Notes: a model not told the origin generated them from the sequence alone. A stretch of DNA of 64,000 nt from VXPQ01 sp964608315 (GCA_964608315.1 CAZSNF010000012.1:1-64000); one strand, 5' to 3'; numbered from the stretch's first letter, positions 36,541-45,650 are shown. Program-made: numbers and translations.

Positions 36541-36732
36541 CTAAATAACTCCTTTGGGCCCGATCACCTGACGGCCCCGGTAATAACCGCAACTGGGACA
36601 GGCGTGATGCAAAAGCTTCAACGTACCGCAGTTGAGACACTCGGTTATCTGAGGTTCTTTCAAGCTGCCGTAATACCGCGCGCGGCGCTGCCGCGTACGA
36701 GCCTTGGAATGTTTTCTTTTGGGATTCGCCAT
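36541..36732 (-). CDS. rpmF: 50S ribosomal protein bL32
   Basis: A 63-residue ribosomal protein starting MANPKRKHSKARTRQRRAR, with a zinc ribbon from paired CLNC and CPSC motifs (C+ form). The frame is open further upstream to 36795, but that extension is not L32. It follows the DUF177 gene, the conserved yceD-rpmF-plsX order. Confidence 0.97.
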   Translation of the reverse strand: MANPKRKHSKARTRQRRARYYGSLKEPQITECLNCGTLKLLHHACPSCGYYRGRQVIGPKGVI

Positions 36733-36787
36733 GATTTTTTGTGTTCGCCGATAAGCATAGCTGTTGGCGTGCGCGCCTGCCTGACCT

Positions 36788-37285
36788 TCAGTCATTCTCC
36801 GACTTTAATGCGCCAAGGGCTTCCCAGCGCGGGTCTATGCTATTGTCCTGCGTTCCTTTCGGAATACCGAATGTTGTCGGAATGTCTATGTCTTCTGCTC
36901 CGGGAGCAATGCGACGCGCCGGCACCGCAAGCAAAATCGTGTCTCGCGCAACATCGGTAAGGTCCAGGGCCCGATCGCTCGGATCCAGTAACCTGACCTC
37001 GTTGCAACGGTTTTTGCTCCCGCTTGCGAATCCGGCGCAAGAGAACAGGACGCAGTACGTACCCTCGATCTGCCGATCAAAGGAACGCAGCGTACGGTCG
37101 CATTCCAGTATGGCCTGCGCCCGAACCGTCAGCGAAACAAGGATTTGCGTCTCGGCCACATCCAGTCGCGCGGAGACGTCCACATCCCGAAACACCGAAG
37201 GATCCAATTCCAGCGCCTCGGCCTCCGGCCTGAACGTTCGTTCATGCACGCCCGGCTTTAGCGCTTCGATACCTATCGCAAACAT
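36788..37285 (-). CDS. yceD: DUF177/YceD family protein
   Basis: A 165-residue YceD-like protein. Homologues precede rpmF almost universally and have been linked to 23S rRNA accumulation and ribosome assembly in plants and bacteria. The core ILECDRTLRSFDRQIEG, with its single conserved Cys, and the acidic C-terminus (DIDIPTTFG, IDPRWEALGALK) fit the family. It is the first gene of the yceD-rpmF-plsX-fab operon. Confidence 0.93.
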   Translation of the reverse strand: MFAIGIEALKPGVHERTFRPEAEALELDPSVFRDVDVSARLDVAETQILVSLTVRAQAILECDRTLRSFDRQIEGTYCVLFSCAGFASGSKNRCNEVRLLDPSDRALDLTDVARDTILLAVPARRIAPGAEDIDIPTTFGIPKGTQDNSIDPRWEALGALKSEND

Positions 37286-37741
37286 GACAGCACGTCAAAT
37301 CTGTTCCATCCAACGAAGATATGCACGCTCGCGTTCCGGGGCAAAAACGATGGGACGCATTTTGGCCAACGCCGCCGCAAAGATCAGGGTATCCTCAATA
37401 CGTTTCGGCTTGTCTTTTTCTCCCGAAATCGTTACCATCCTGCCATGCGCCCTCGGGAATTACGCATGGCGCCGTCGAATGCCGCAGAAAGATTCCCGGG
37501 GATCGCGCCAGACGCGACCTGTTTGTGAACAACGTGTGGACAAGCAGGTTGCCCAGTCAAAAACAAATCGTCCATGACGATAACTACGAAGCAGTACGTG
37601 TGAAAAAAATCCGCATCCTTACGTTTAAACCATTTTTTTACGGGGATATAGGGCAAAAAACGCGGTGTGTATAACCTGTGAGCGCATCTGTGGCGAGCCA
37701 AAGAGGGAACGGGCGCGTATGCAGCGGAATTTTTTTCGGTT
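37286..37741. promoter_or_regulatory. dnaA upstream region with DnaA boxes
   Basis: 456 bases between divergent yceD and dnaA. DnaA boxes on the complementary sense: TGTGAACAA (37524-37532), TGTGGACAA (37535-37543), TGTGTATAA (37666-37674, perfect TTATNCACA) and TGTGAATAA (37741-37749, perfect, overlapping the dnaA start). A short AT-rich run (about 37610-37660) lies between. This fits dnaA autoregulation or a second origin element. A remnant GATCAGGGTATCCTC of the interspersed repeat terminus lies near 37385. The plus-strand ORF at 37321-37674 is not convincing. Confidence 0.65.
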
Positions 37742-39013
37742 GTGAATAATAGGTGCATATCGGCCGGGCTCCGGTCCGCAGGCAGCTTTTTCGAGGAAAT
37801 AAACAGCAAGAACGACGACGTGAAACCACCCTTCGGAAACGCATCCGCGCCGCCTTCGGGCCGCCCCGGGAAACCGCCGCACACGGCCGGAACGGCGTCT
37901 CCGCCTGGCCCGCCGCCGCCGGATGCTGCGCTCCATGCCCGGGCAGACGCTTTCGACTCTGCGAGCCCGGTCTTCATTGCATCCGGCCTTCCGCTGAACG
38001 CCTCGTACACCTTCGACCGATTCATCGAAGGCGATTGCAACCAGTTCGCGCGCAGCGCCGCGCTGGCCATCGCCCAGCAGCCTCGCCATACGGCCTTCAA
38101 CCCGCTGCTGATCTATGGCGGAGTCGGCCTGGGCAAAACGCACCTTGTGCAGGCTATCGGCAACCATGTCCGGCAGCACAGCAATTACAATGTCCTTTAT
38201 ACGTCGAGCGACCACTTCACGTCGGACTATATGCAATCGCTCCAGACCAACCGGAATAACGAGTTCGTCGCATTTTACAGCGACATAGACCTGCTCATCA
38301 TCGACGACGTCCAGTTCTTCAGCAACCAGCCGAAAACGCAGGAAGGCCTCTTCCATACCTTCAACCTCCTGCATCAGACCGGAAAACAGATCGTTTTCTC
38401 GACGGATCGGGCGCCCCAGGACATTCCCGGCGTGGCGGACCGATTGCTTTCGCGGTTTCAGGGAGGACTCGTGGCCGACCTGCAACAGCCCGAGCTGGAA
38501 ACCCGCATCGCTATTCTGAACCGCAAGGCCAACGACCAGGGCATCGACATTCCCTACGAATTCATCGAATTCATCGCCCGGCACATCAAGAAGAATGTTC
38601 GCGAACTGGAAAGCGCCCTCATACGGCTACTGGCGCACGCTACGTTGCACCGGCGCGAAATAGATATGCCGCTCATCCGGGAGGCACTGAGCGAACTGCC
38701 CGACGACGCGCAGGCGAAACCGACGGTGGAAAATATCCGCCGCACCGCCTGCGCATATTTCGGGATCGCCGAAGACCTGGTGCTGGGACGGAGCCGCAAC
38801 CGGGAAATCGTGCAGGCGCGCCATGTGGGAATGTACTTCAGCAAAAAGCTGACCGGACATTCCCTCGCCACGATAGGCCGGTATTTCGGCGGCAAGGACC
38901 ATTCGACCGTAATCCATGCCTGCCGATGCGTCGAGAACCTGATGGAAACGGATCCGAACTTCCGGGAAACGCTCAAACGAATCCATCGGGAAATTGAAAC
39001 AGGTTATCGGTAA
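37742..39013 (+). CDS. dnaA: Chromosomal replication initiator DnaA, short N-terminus
   Basis: A 423-residue initiator ATPase. Domain III starts at SYTFDRFIEGDCN (about residue 89), with Walker A GGVGLGKTH at 126-134 and Walker B LLIIDDVQF, and sensor motifs follow. Domain IV has the box-binding helix in GGKDHSTVIHA. Domains III and IV are of normal length. The first 88 residues are Pro/Gly/Ala-rich linker, with no recognisable domain I (the DnaB- and regulator-binding, self-associating part of E. coli DnaA). The start is GTG 37742, inside a DnaA box; a later GTG at 37820 is possible. No domain-I-like sequence lies in any nearby frame. dnaN follows after 116 bases. Confidence 0.96.
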   Translation: MNNRCISAGLRSAGSFFEEINSKNDDVKPPFGNASAPPSGRPGKPPHTAGTASPPGPPPPDAALHARADAFDSASPVFIASGLPLNASYTFDRFIEGDCNQFARSAALAIAQQPRHTAFNPLLIYGGVGLGKTHLVQAIGNHVRQHSNYNVLYTSSDHFTSDYMQSLQTNRNNEFVAFYSDIDLLIIDDVQFFSNQPKTQEGLFHTFNLLHQTGKQIVFSTDRAPQDIPGVADRLLSRFQGGLVADLQQPELETRIAILNRKANDQGIDIPYEFIEFIARHIKKNVRELESALIRLLAHATLHRREIDMPLIREALSELPDDAQAKPTVENIRRTACAYFGIAEDLVLGRSRNREIVQARHVGMYFSKKLTGHSLATIGRYFGGKDHSTVIHACRCVENLMETDPNFRETLKRIHREIETGYR

Positions 39014-39129
39014 CTCTTTCTTCCCGATATTGTTATCTTGGGAAACAGGGACCTTAACCGGTTTCCCCGAATTGCAGCGTCATCCGTCGCCGCGCATGTG
39101 CCACCTGAGCGTATCGAAATAGTAACGCC

Positions 39130-40248
39130 ATGAAATTTACCGCCTCCAGCGCCGCACTCCTAAAGGCGCTGACCACCACCGGGGGAGCTGTCCCCGCCAA
39201 AAGCACCCTGCCCATTCTGGAGTGCATCCTTTTCGAACAAGTTGACGAGACGCGCCTCAGCCTGAGCGCAACGGACCTGGAGGTCACCATCGTACAGCAG
39301 GTCGAAGTGCAATTCGAAAGCACATCGGCCCGCCGCATCGCCGTGCCTGCCCGCCGCCTCCTGGACACGCTGCGCGCCCTGCCGGAAGTGCCGATTTCGT
39401 TCGAGGCGAACGATGAATTTCATATCGTGCTCAAAACCGAGGCGGGCGAATACAAAATGTCCGGGCACGACGGCGGAGACTACCCGTCCCTGCCCGATCT
39501 CGACCCGGAACACACTATCGAAACGAACGGCGACCTGATTCGCCGCGCGATCGACAAGACCAGTTTCGCGGTCAGCAAGGACGCGCTGCGACCCGCCATG
39601 ATGGGCGTGTATTTTCAGATCGGGCCGGAACCGGGACGCGCCGTGGCGACGGACGGGCATCGCCTTGTGCGCATGCAAATGGACTCCATGATTTCGGACG
39701 AGGACGCGAATTTCATCATCCCGGAAAAAGCGCTCTCGCTGGCCAACAAGATTTTATCCGGAGAAACCTGCGTCATTCTGGTGGATTCGGGCTATGCGTG
39801 CTTCGACGCAGGCAATACGCGCATCCTGGTGCGGCTTATCGCCGAGGCGTATCCCAACTACGAAGCGGTTATCCCCAAAGACAACGACAAGCAAATTGTC
39901 GTGGAGCGGAACGCACTGCTCGCCGCCGTAAAACGGGTCAGCCTGTATTCGTCCAACCTGACGCCCCAGATTCGCCTGATGCTCCATCCGGATCACATTG
40001 AGATCGATGCGCAGGATATCGAGCGGTCCAGCGAAGCGCACGAGACCGTCCCGTGCGAATACAACGGCGACCCGATGCCCATCGGATTCAACGCCACCTA
40101 TCTGAACGAGGTCCTGGGACACATTGACGACGAGGAGATCGTTATAGAGTTCAGTTCCCCGAATCGCGCCGGCGTGGTCACGCCGCATACTCAGCGGGAC
40201 GGGGAGCATGTGCTGATGCTCATCATGCCGGTCATGCTGAACCATTGA
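39130..40248 (+). CDS. dnaN: DNA polymerase III beta sliding clamp
   Basis: A 372-residue ring-forming clamp that tethers the replicative polymerase and many repair enzymes. The three repeated clamp domains are recognisable (MKFTASSAALLKAL; ILSGETCVILVD region; C-terminal YLNEVLGHI). It ends with the conserved VMLNH-type tail (MPVMLNH instead of the commoner MPMRL), which still closes the hydrophobic pocket. It follows dnaA in the usual order; recF is not next but at 1.6-2.8 kb. The convergent sigma factor gene ends eight bases away. Confidence 0.97.
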   Translation: MKFTASSAALLKALTTTGGAVPAKSTLPILECILFEQVDETRLSLSATDLEVTIVQQVEVQFESTSARRIAVPARRLLDTLRALPEVPISFEANDEFHIVLKTEAGEYKMSGHDGGDYPSLPDLDPEHTIETNGDLIRRAIDKTSFAVSKDALRPAMMGVYFQIGPEPGRAVATDGHRLVRMQMDSMISDEDANFIIPEKALSLANKILSGETCVILVDSGYACFDAGNTRILVRLIAEAYPNYEAVIPKDNDKQIVVERNALLAAVKRVSLYSSNLTPQIRLMLHPDHIEIDAQDIERSSEAHETVPCEYNGDPMPIGFNATYLNEVLGHIDDEEIVIEFSSPNRAGVVTPHTQRDGEHVLMLIMPVMLNH

Positions 40249-40256
40249 CCGGCGGA

Positions 40257-40883
40257 TCATTCCAGATTCTTTAGCAACTCCTCGTCTTTGCGCAATCGTT
40301 TGACGGCCTTGTAAATGAAGGCGCGAATAGTCGGGAGCGGGCGGTCCGTGCGCCGCGCAATTTCCGCGTACGACAATCCGCCCAGAAAACGCAGCCGTAC
40401 GCACGAGCGAAGATGCGGGGGAAGCCGGTCGATGGCGCCAACCAGCATCTGTTGCTGCGCGCCGTATTCGCGGTAGTTATTCGGCGTTTCGGACACGGAA
40501 GTCCCCAACGGGGCGCCGTCGAGAGCAACTTGCTGCCGCCTTGCGCGAAGGTAGTTGCGGAAGGTGTTCTTGCACACCACGCTGACCCAGCTTGCATAGC
40601 GAGACGGTTCCCTGACCTGGGACTCCCGCATTTCCGTTTTGCGAAACGCTATATCGATCAGGACATCCAGATCGATAGCGCTCCAGGACGACTCCTGAAC
40701 GAATTTCACGAGAAAATATCTTCGGATGTAGCAGTACGTCCACAATTGAATTACGCTGCGCTCCTGAAGGTCGAGCGTGGCGCGCCAGCGGGCGTAGGCG
40801 GCGTTTACGGCGGATGCGTCGTCAAGACGAAAAGGCAGGCCCGCGGCCAGTTCGTCCAGCGAATCGAAGGATGAGTACGACAT
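40257..40883 (-). CDS. ECF-like RNA polymerase sigma factor
   Basis: A 208-residue sigma-70 family protein with region 2 (about residues 45-115, ending in SRYASWVSVVCKNTFRNYLRAR) and region 4 with a clear helix-turn-helix (LPPHLRSCVRLRFLGGLSYAEIA, shown in part, then RPLPTIRAFIYKAVKRLR). No anti-sigma gene lies alongside. A one-mismatch DnaA box (GGTGGATAA, 40893-40901) sits directly upstream of its start. Convergent with dnaN. The regulon is unknown; whether it is the client of the partner-switching operon cannot be judged. Confidence 0.85.
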   Translation of the reverse strand: MSYSSFDSLDELAAGLPFRLDDASAVNAAYARWRATLDLQERSVIQLWTYCYIRRYFLVKFVQESSWSAIDLDVLIDIAFRKTEMRESQVREPSRYASWVSVVCKNTFRNYLRARRQQVALDGAPLGTSVSETPNNYREYGAQQQMLVGAIDRLPPHLRSCVRLRFLGGLSYAEIARRTDRPLPTIRAFIYKAVKRLRKDEELLKNLE

Positions 40884-41214
40884 TAATGATCGGGTGGATA
40901 ACGTGAGACAGACTCAAGGATGGAAAACCGAACAGATGGCCCATTCAAAGCGAATACTGGCCAGCCTCGGGCGCTGCAAGACCACTACACAAAAAGACGG
41001 TTCGCGCCTGCATCGAAAAACTTGACGTACAATGCCAAAAGCCGTATATTACTTGGCTACGATGGTTCGTAACGAACGTTTTCGTCTTCAGGAGCGTCCG
41101 AACACTCCAACGGAATGATCCGACGCCGCGACACCGTCTTGATCGGTATCTGCGCGGGGACATCAGGCTATAAATGATGTGCTGCGTAACAACGGAAGTT
41201 AAATAAATTTAGTC
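40884..41214. other. Intergenic region with rplM promoter
   Basis: 331 bases between the divergent sigma factor and rplM genes. It contains the promoter at 41022-41050 and, in the predicted leader, the palindrome GTTCG-TAA-CGAAC at 41065-41077. No further gene seen. Confidence 0.6.
41022..41050 (+). promoter_or_regulatory. Strong sigma-70 type promoter of rplM-rpsI
   Basis: TTGACG (41022-41027) and TATATT (41045-41050) with 17-bp spacing, predicted start near 41057. It is the best promoter match in the window and suits a ribosomal protein operon. The leader of about 158 bases could host autoregulation. Confidence 0.8.
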
Positions 41215-41658
41215 ATGGATGCGAACACTTACAAAACTTATTCCGCCAGACCGAGCGACATTGATCGCGCCTGGTACGTCGTGGACGCCAGGGATCAGAT
41301 CGTCGGTCGGCTTGCGTCGCGCGTGGCCTCCGTGCTGCGCGGCAAGCACAACCCGCGATTCACGCCCCATATGGACACCGGCGACTTCGTAGTCGTCGTC
41401 AATGCGGACAAGGTTCGCCTGACTGGCAACAAGGAAACGGCGAAGGAGTACTTCCGTTACAGCGGGCATCCAGGCGGAGCGCGGTTCACGACGCCTGCGG
41501 AAATGCGCGCTTCCAAACCGGAATTCATCGTGCGCAACGCCGTCCGGGGGATGATGCCGAAAGGTCCCCTTGGCCGTCAGATGCTTAAAAAATTAAAGGT
41601 GTACGCCGGTCCGGAGCATCCGCACGCCGCACAGCAACCCAAAGAGCTCGCGCTGTAA
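41215..41658 (+). CDS. rplM: 50S ribosomal protein uL13
   Basis: A 147-residue early-assembling 50S protein. Family features: WYVVDARDQIVGRLASRVASVLRGKHNP (in part) near the N-terminus, then GDFVVVVNADKVRLTGNK, YRYSGHPGG-type YFRYSGHPGG, and RGMMPKGPLGRQMLKKLKVY. It has no clear ribosome-binding site; the region before the ATG is A/T-rich as in many Bacteroidota genes. rpsI follows in the conserved order. Confidence 0.98.
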   Translation: MDANTYKTYSARPSDIDRAWYVVDARDQIVGRLASRVASVLRGKHNPRFTPHMDTGDFVVVVNADKVRLTGNKETAKEYFRYSGHPGGARFTTPAEMRASKPEFIVRNAVRGMMPKGPLGRQMLKKLKVYAGPEHPHAAQQPKELAL

Positions 41659-41830
41659 CCCGCGCAACGAAAACAAAAAGGCCCGTTCGGGATCAAAATT
41701 CCTCGAGTAAATCGCCTTTGAGTCATCGGACGCCTGAAAAATTTAATGCGCTTGTCCCCTTGCCTTAAAAATCAATCCGACAAGTGCTATCCACCCCTTT
41801 GCAACCAGCGAAAACGACAAACCCTATTTT

Positions 41831-42226
41831 ATGGCAGGACCCGTTCAGCATATCGGCGTTGGCCGACGGAAAACATCCACGGCGCGCGTTTACCTGCGCG
41901 CCGGAAACGGCCAGGTGACGATAAACCGTCGTCCCCACGAAGAGTATTTCCCGCTCGACTGGCGACGCAAGATCATCTTCCAGCCGTTTGAAGCGACCGG
42001 CACCAGTGGACAGTTCGACGTATTGGTCAACGCAAAAGGCGGCGGCCTGACCGGACAGGTCGAAGCGATTCGCCTCGGCATTGCGCGCGCGCTGGTCGAT
42101 TTTGACGAAGAATTCAAAAAGCCCCTTCGCGACGCCGGCTTGCTCACGCGGGACGACCGCATGGTAGAGCGCAAGAAGTACGGTCGCCCGAAGGCGCGCA
42201 AGCGGTTCCAGTTCAGCAAGCGGTAA
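41831..42226 (+). CDS. rpsI: 30S ribosomal protein uS9
   Basis: A 131-residue small-subunit protein whose C-terminal Lys/Arg tail contacts P-site tRNA. It begins with IGVGRRKTSTARVYL, includes GGGLTGQVEAIRLGIARAL, and ends in KYGRPKARKRFQFSKR, the canonical tail. It is 172 bases after rplM, an unusually wide gap for this pair, with no obvious terminator between. Confidence 0.98.
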   Translation: MAGPVQHIGVGRRKTSTARVYLRAGNGQVTINRRPHEEYFPLDWRRKIIFQPFEATGTSGQFDVLVNAKGGGLTGQVEAIRLGIARALVDFDEEFKKPLRDAGLLTRDDRMVERKKYGRPKARKRFQFSKR

Positions 42227-42364
42227 CGCAGGCGACGGACAAAACTTTTTCAGGATACTTTAATCACGCATACCGCCCGACATGCGACAGGGTGGCCGCC
42301 GCGGCGGTCATGTTTCATGCGAGACGGCGGTAGAGGAACAAACCCGGCGAATTACGCCCTTTCC

Positions 42365-43144
42365 ATGAGCGAAACGACACCCGCGACGACCGCCCCCGCG
42401 CCCGAAACGGCGCCTGCCGCAGGCCCGGTCGGCATTGAGCAACTTCTCAAGGCAGGCACGCATTTCGGGCACCTCACGTCCCGCTGGAATCCGAAGATGA
42501 AGAAATACATCTTCATGCAGCGGAACAACATCCACATTATCGACCTGATGCAAACGCAGGCGTTGCTGAACGCAGCGGCGGAAACGGCGGCCCGGTTTGC
42601 GCGCCTGGGCAAATCGATTCTGTTCGTCGCCACGAAAAAACAGGCGCGGGAAACGGTCCGCTCCTATGCGGAAGAGTGCGATTCCCCTTATGTGGTCGAA
42701 CGCTGGCTGGGAGGTACGCTGACCAATTTCCAGACCATTCGCGGAAGTATCCGGCGCATGGACGAACTGGCCCGGTTCGAAGAAGACGAATCGTTTCAGA
42801 CGCTCAAGAAAAAGGAACGGCTGATGCACAGCCGCGAGCGCGAAAAGCTTGTGAAGGTGCTGAGCGGCATCTCCGCCATGCCGCGCTTGCCGGGCGCCGC
42901 TTTCATCGTGGACATAAACCGGGAGCACATCGCCGTCAAGGAAGCGCGCAAGCTCGGCATACCGATCATCGCCATGATCGATACGAACTGCGACCCGGAT
43001 CTGGTGGACTACCCGATCCCGGCCAACGACGACGCAATCAAGTCGATCCAGCTTGTTACTTCCGTCATTGCGAATGCGGTGAACGAAGGCAAGCGCTCAA
43101 AAGAAAACAAAGACGCCCACCAGGACCAGAAGCGGAAATCCTGA
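42365..43144 (+). CDS. rpsB: 30S ribosomal protein uS2
   Basis: A 259-residue small-subunit protein. After an Ala/Pro/Thr-rich N-terminal extension of about 25 residues the family core runs LLKAGTHFGHLTSRWNPKM, FATKKQAR-type FVATKKQARETV, WLGGTLTNFQTI and PIIAMIDTNCDPD. The ATG at 42365 is preferred over a frame start at 42317. Upstream, at about 42250-42266, is a degenerate repeat terminus (CAGGATACTTTAATCAC). Followed by tsf in the standard order. Confidence 0.97.
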   Translation: MSETTPATTAPAPETAPAAGPVGIEQLLKAGTHFGHLTSRWNPKMKKYIFMQRNNIHIIDLMQTQALLNAAAETAARFARLGKSILFVATKKQARETVRSYAEECDSPYVVERWLGGTLTNFQTIRGSIRRMDELARFEEDESFQTLKKKERLMHSREREKLVKVLSGISAMPRLPGAAFIVDINREHIAVKEARKLGIPIIAMIDTNCDPDLVDYPIPANDDAIKSIQLVTSVIANAVNEGKRSKENKDAHQDQKRKS

Positions 43145-43210
43145 CGAATCGGCGATCCTGCAAGGATCGTTGCCTCCGGCGAATTCTGCTTGCAATACAA
43201 ATTCAAGACC

Positions 43211-44041
43211 ATGACGATCAAGGCAGCCGACGTCAAAAAACTCCGTGAGATCACGGGCGTCGGCATGATGGACTGCAAAAAAGCGCTCCAGGAAGCGAAC
43301 GGCGACCTGGACGCCGCGGTAGATATTCTGCGCAAAAAGGGCCAGAAGGTAGCGGAAAAACGCGCCTCCCGGGAAGCCAACGAGGGGCTCGTGGCGGCGG
43401 CGCTTTCCGACGACGGAAAACAGGGCGCATTGCTTGAACTGAACTGCGAAACCGACTTTGTCGCACGGAACGAGGAATTCGGACAACTGGCCGAAGCGCT
43501 GGTCCGGGTTGCGCTGGACAAGGCTCTCGACAGCGTAGAGGCGTTGCAAAACGTCGAGTTTGCGGCGGGGCGAACCGTGGAGCAGTCCCTGATAGAGGCC
43601 ACGGGCAAAATCGGCGAAAAGATCGCGGTGCGGCGGGTGGCCTTGCTCGAAAGCGCGGATGGACGCATCGTTTCCTATATTCATCCGGGGTCCCGTCTTG
43701 GCGTCCTCGTGGAAATGTATGGAAACGGACAGGTGGAAAACGCCGGAACCGACGTCGCCATGCAAGTGGCCGCCATGAACCCGATCGCCACCACAAAAGA
43801 CGACGTTCCCGAAAGCGTGAAGGAGAAAGAGCTGGAAATTGCGCGGGAATCCGCCCGCAACGAAGGCAAGCCGGATCACATTATAGACCGAATCGCCCAC
43901 GGCAAGCTGGAGCGGTACTTCAAGGACCATGTGCTGGTTGAACAACCTTTCGTCAAGGACTCTTCGATGAGCGTAAAGGTCATGCTGCAAAACGCGGGCG
44001 CCGGCGTACGCCAATTCGCCCGGTTTGCGCTGGGAGAATAA
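43211..44041 (+). CDS. tsf: Elongation factor Ts
   Basis: A 276-residue guanine nucleotide exchange factor for EF-Tu. Signatures: LREITGVGMMDCKKALQE at residues 10-27 and ELNCETDFVARNEEF at about 75, then the C-terminal HGKLERYFKDHVLVEQPFVK. ATG 43211 chosen because it gives MTIKAADVKKLRE; the frame extends seven codons further up. Between rpsB and pyrH. Confidence 0.98.
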   Translation: MTIKAADVKKLREITGVGMMDCKKALQEANGDLDAAVDILRKKGQKVAEKRASREANEGLVAAALSDDGKQGALLELNCETDFVARNEEFGQLAEALVRVALDKALDSVEALQNVEFAAGRTVEQSLIEATGKIGEKIAVRRVALLESADGRIVSYIHPGSRLGVLVEMYGNGQVENAGTDVAMQVAAMNPIATTKDDVPESVKEKELEIARESARNEGKPDHIIDRIAHGKLERYFKDHVLVEQPFVKDSSMSVKVMLQNAGAGVRQFARFALGE

Positions 44042-44060
44042 TCTCCTGACCTCTGAAATT

Positions 44061-44870
44061 ATGGCAAGCGACACGCACCGGAGCGCATACAAGCGTATCC
44101 TGCTAAAACTTAGCGGGGAAGCGTTGCTGGGCGCCCGGTCTTACGGCATCGACCCCGAAGTGCTCGCTGGATATGCGCGCGAAATAGAAACCGTCGCGGA
44201 ACGCGGGGTCGAGGTGGCGATCGTAATCGGGGGCGGCAATATTTTCCGCGGCGTTCGCACCGCCCACGCCGGCATGACCCGCGCGCACGCCGACTACATG
44301 GGCATGCTGGCCACGATGATCAACGCCATGGCGTTGCAAGACGCCCTGGAGCAGGCGGGCCTTCAGACCCGGTTGCAATCCAGCATAAAAATGGAGGAAA
44401 TCGCCGAACCGTTCATCCGGCGGCGGGCGATCCGGCATCTGGAAAAGGGCCGCGTGGTCATTTTTGGAGCCGGGACGGGCAATCCGTACTTCACCACCGA
44501 CACGGCGGCCGCGTTGCGGGCGCTGGAAATCGAAGCGGACGCGCTCCTCAAGGGGACCCGGGTCAAGGGCATTTTTTCGGCGGACCCCGAGGCCGATCCG
44601 AAGGCAAAAATGTACGACGAAATCGCGGGCGACGAGGTGATCCGCCGGAATTTGCGCATCATGGATATTACCGCCTTTACCCTCTGCCGGGAATCAAGGT
44701 TGCCGATTCTGGTGTTCGACATGAACAAGCCGGGCAACCTGAACCACATTGTTTCCGGCAAGCGCATCGGCACCGTAGTCCACTGGAACGAAAAATCCGG
44801 GGCGGCCCCTGAAAACGCGCGGGAGCGCCCGGAAACGAAAGCACGCTCCTTCACACAAGTCGAGCCATGA
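44061..44870 (+). CDS. pyrH: Uridylate kinase
   Basis: A 269-residue amino acid kinase family enzyme that phosphorylates UMP to UDP. Motifs LLKLSGEALLG near the N-terminus, VIGGGNIFRG, and FGAGTGNPYFTTDTAAALRA. It carries a roughly 25-residue C-terminal extension (KSGAAPENARERPETK) beyond the usual end. The stop overlaps the frr start (ATGA). In the rpsB-tsf-pyrH-frr operon. Confidence 0.97.
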   Translation: MASDTHRSAYKRILLKLSGEALLGARSYGIDPEVLAGYAREIETVAERGVEVAIVIGGGNIFRGVRTAHAGMTRAHADYMGMLATMINAMALQDALEQAGLQTRLQSSIKMEEIAEPFIRRRAIRHLEKGRVVIFGAGTGNPYFTTDTAAALRALEIEADALLKGTRVKGIFSADPEADPKAKMYDEIAGDEVIRRNLRIMDITAFTLCRESRLPILVFDMNKPGNLNHIVSGKRIGTVVHWNEKSGAAPENARERPETKARSFTQVEP

Positions 44871-45436
44871 TCAACGAGCATCTCAAGGCCCTCCTGAAAG
44901 AGGCCGAAGAACACATGGAGAAAAGCCTCGAATGGTTGCAGGGCGAACTGCACGCCATCCGGGCGGGGCGGGCCATGCCGGGCATGATCGACAAAATCCG
45001 GGTGGACTACTACGGCGCGCAAACGCCGCTCAACCAGATTGCGACGATCGGCGCGCCGCAGCCCGACCTGCTCACCGTTCAGCCGTGGGATCGGGGCGCG
45101 CTCGAAGCCATCGAAAAAAGCATTATGGCGTCGAACATGGGTTTTAATCCGTCGAACGATGGCGCCATGATTCGCATCCCGGTCCCGCCGCTGTCGGAGG
45201 AACGTCGCCGAGACCTTGTCAAGGCGGCGAAAGGCCGGGGGGAAGAAGCCAAAATCGGGATTCGCAACATTCGTCGCGACGCAAAGGACAAAATGCGCAA
45301 AATGGGCGAGGCAGAGCACATCCCGGAAGACATGCTGTTCGAAGGCGGCGAGCAACTCCAGAAACTCACAGACCGCTTTACAAACGCCGTGGATGCGCTG
45401 ACCGCCCGCAAGGAAGAAGAAATCATGGAGGTATGA
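44867..45436 (+). CDS. frr: Ribosome recycling factor
   Basis: A 189-residue tRNA-mimic protein that with EF-G splits post-termination ribosomes. Typical sequence: MEKSLEWLQGELHAIRAGRA, VDYYGAQTPLNQIA, RIPVPPLSEERRRDLVKAAK and RNIRRDAKDKMRKM. Coupled to pyrH by a 4-bp overlap; last gene before a repeat fragment and tRNA-Ser. Confidence 0.98.
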   Translation: MINEHLKALLKEAEEHMEKSLEWLQGELHAIRAGRAMPGMIDKIRVDYYGAQTPLNQIATIGAPQPDLLTVQPWDRGALEAIEKSIMASNMGFNPSNDGAMIRIPVPPLSEERRRDLVKAAKGRGEEAKIGIRNIRRDAKDKMRKMGEAEHIPEDMLFEGGEQLQKLTDRFTNAVDALTARKEEEIMEV

Positions 45437-45491
45437 TCCGGCCTTGCAGTCTCTGAACTTTGTGGGCTTGATCAGAGTATCCTGAGGATAC
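45437..45491. repeat. Interspersed repeat fragment (copy G) with palindrome
   Basis: Holds CTCTGAACTTTG and the terminus TTGATCAGAGTATCCT. The last bases form a perfect palindrome GTATCCT-G-AGGATAC (45477-45491) ending three bases before tRNA-Ser, as if two termini meet head to head. Confidence 0.65.
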
Positions 45492-45494
45492 CCT

Positions 45495-45585
<91 letters not shown>

Positions 45586-45650
45586 CTGTTTCCCCGGCTG
45601 AACCGCACCATGCCGAACCGCGCCCGTTACCCACTCGAATCTTTGCCTGC

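Noticed and set aside
37321..37674. Plus-strand frame upstream of dnaA as a possible detached DnaA domain I
   Set aside because: Its sequence has no domain I features and it overlaps DnaA boxes.
42300..42320. TGTTTCATGCGAGAC as a third parS site
   Set aside because: Too many mismatches in the right half compared with the perfect sites at 1220 and 4161.
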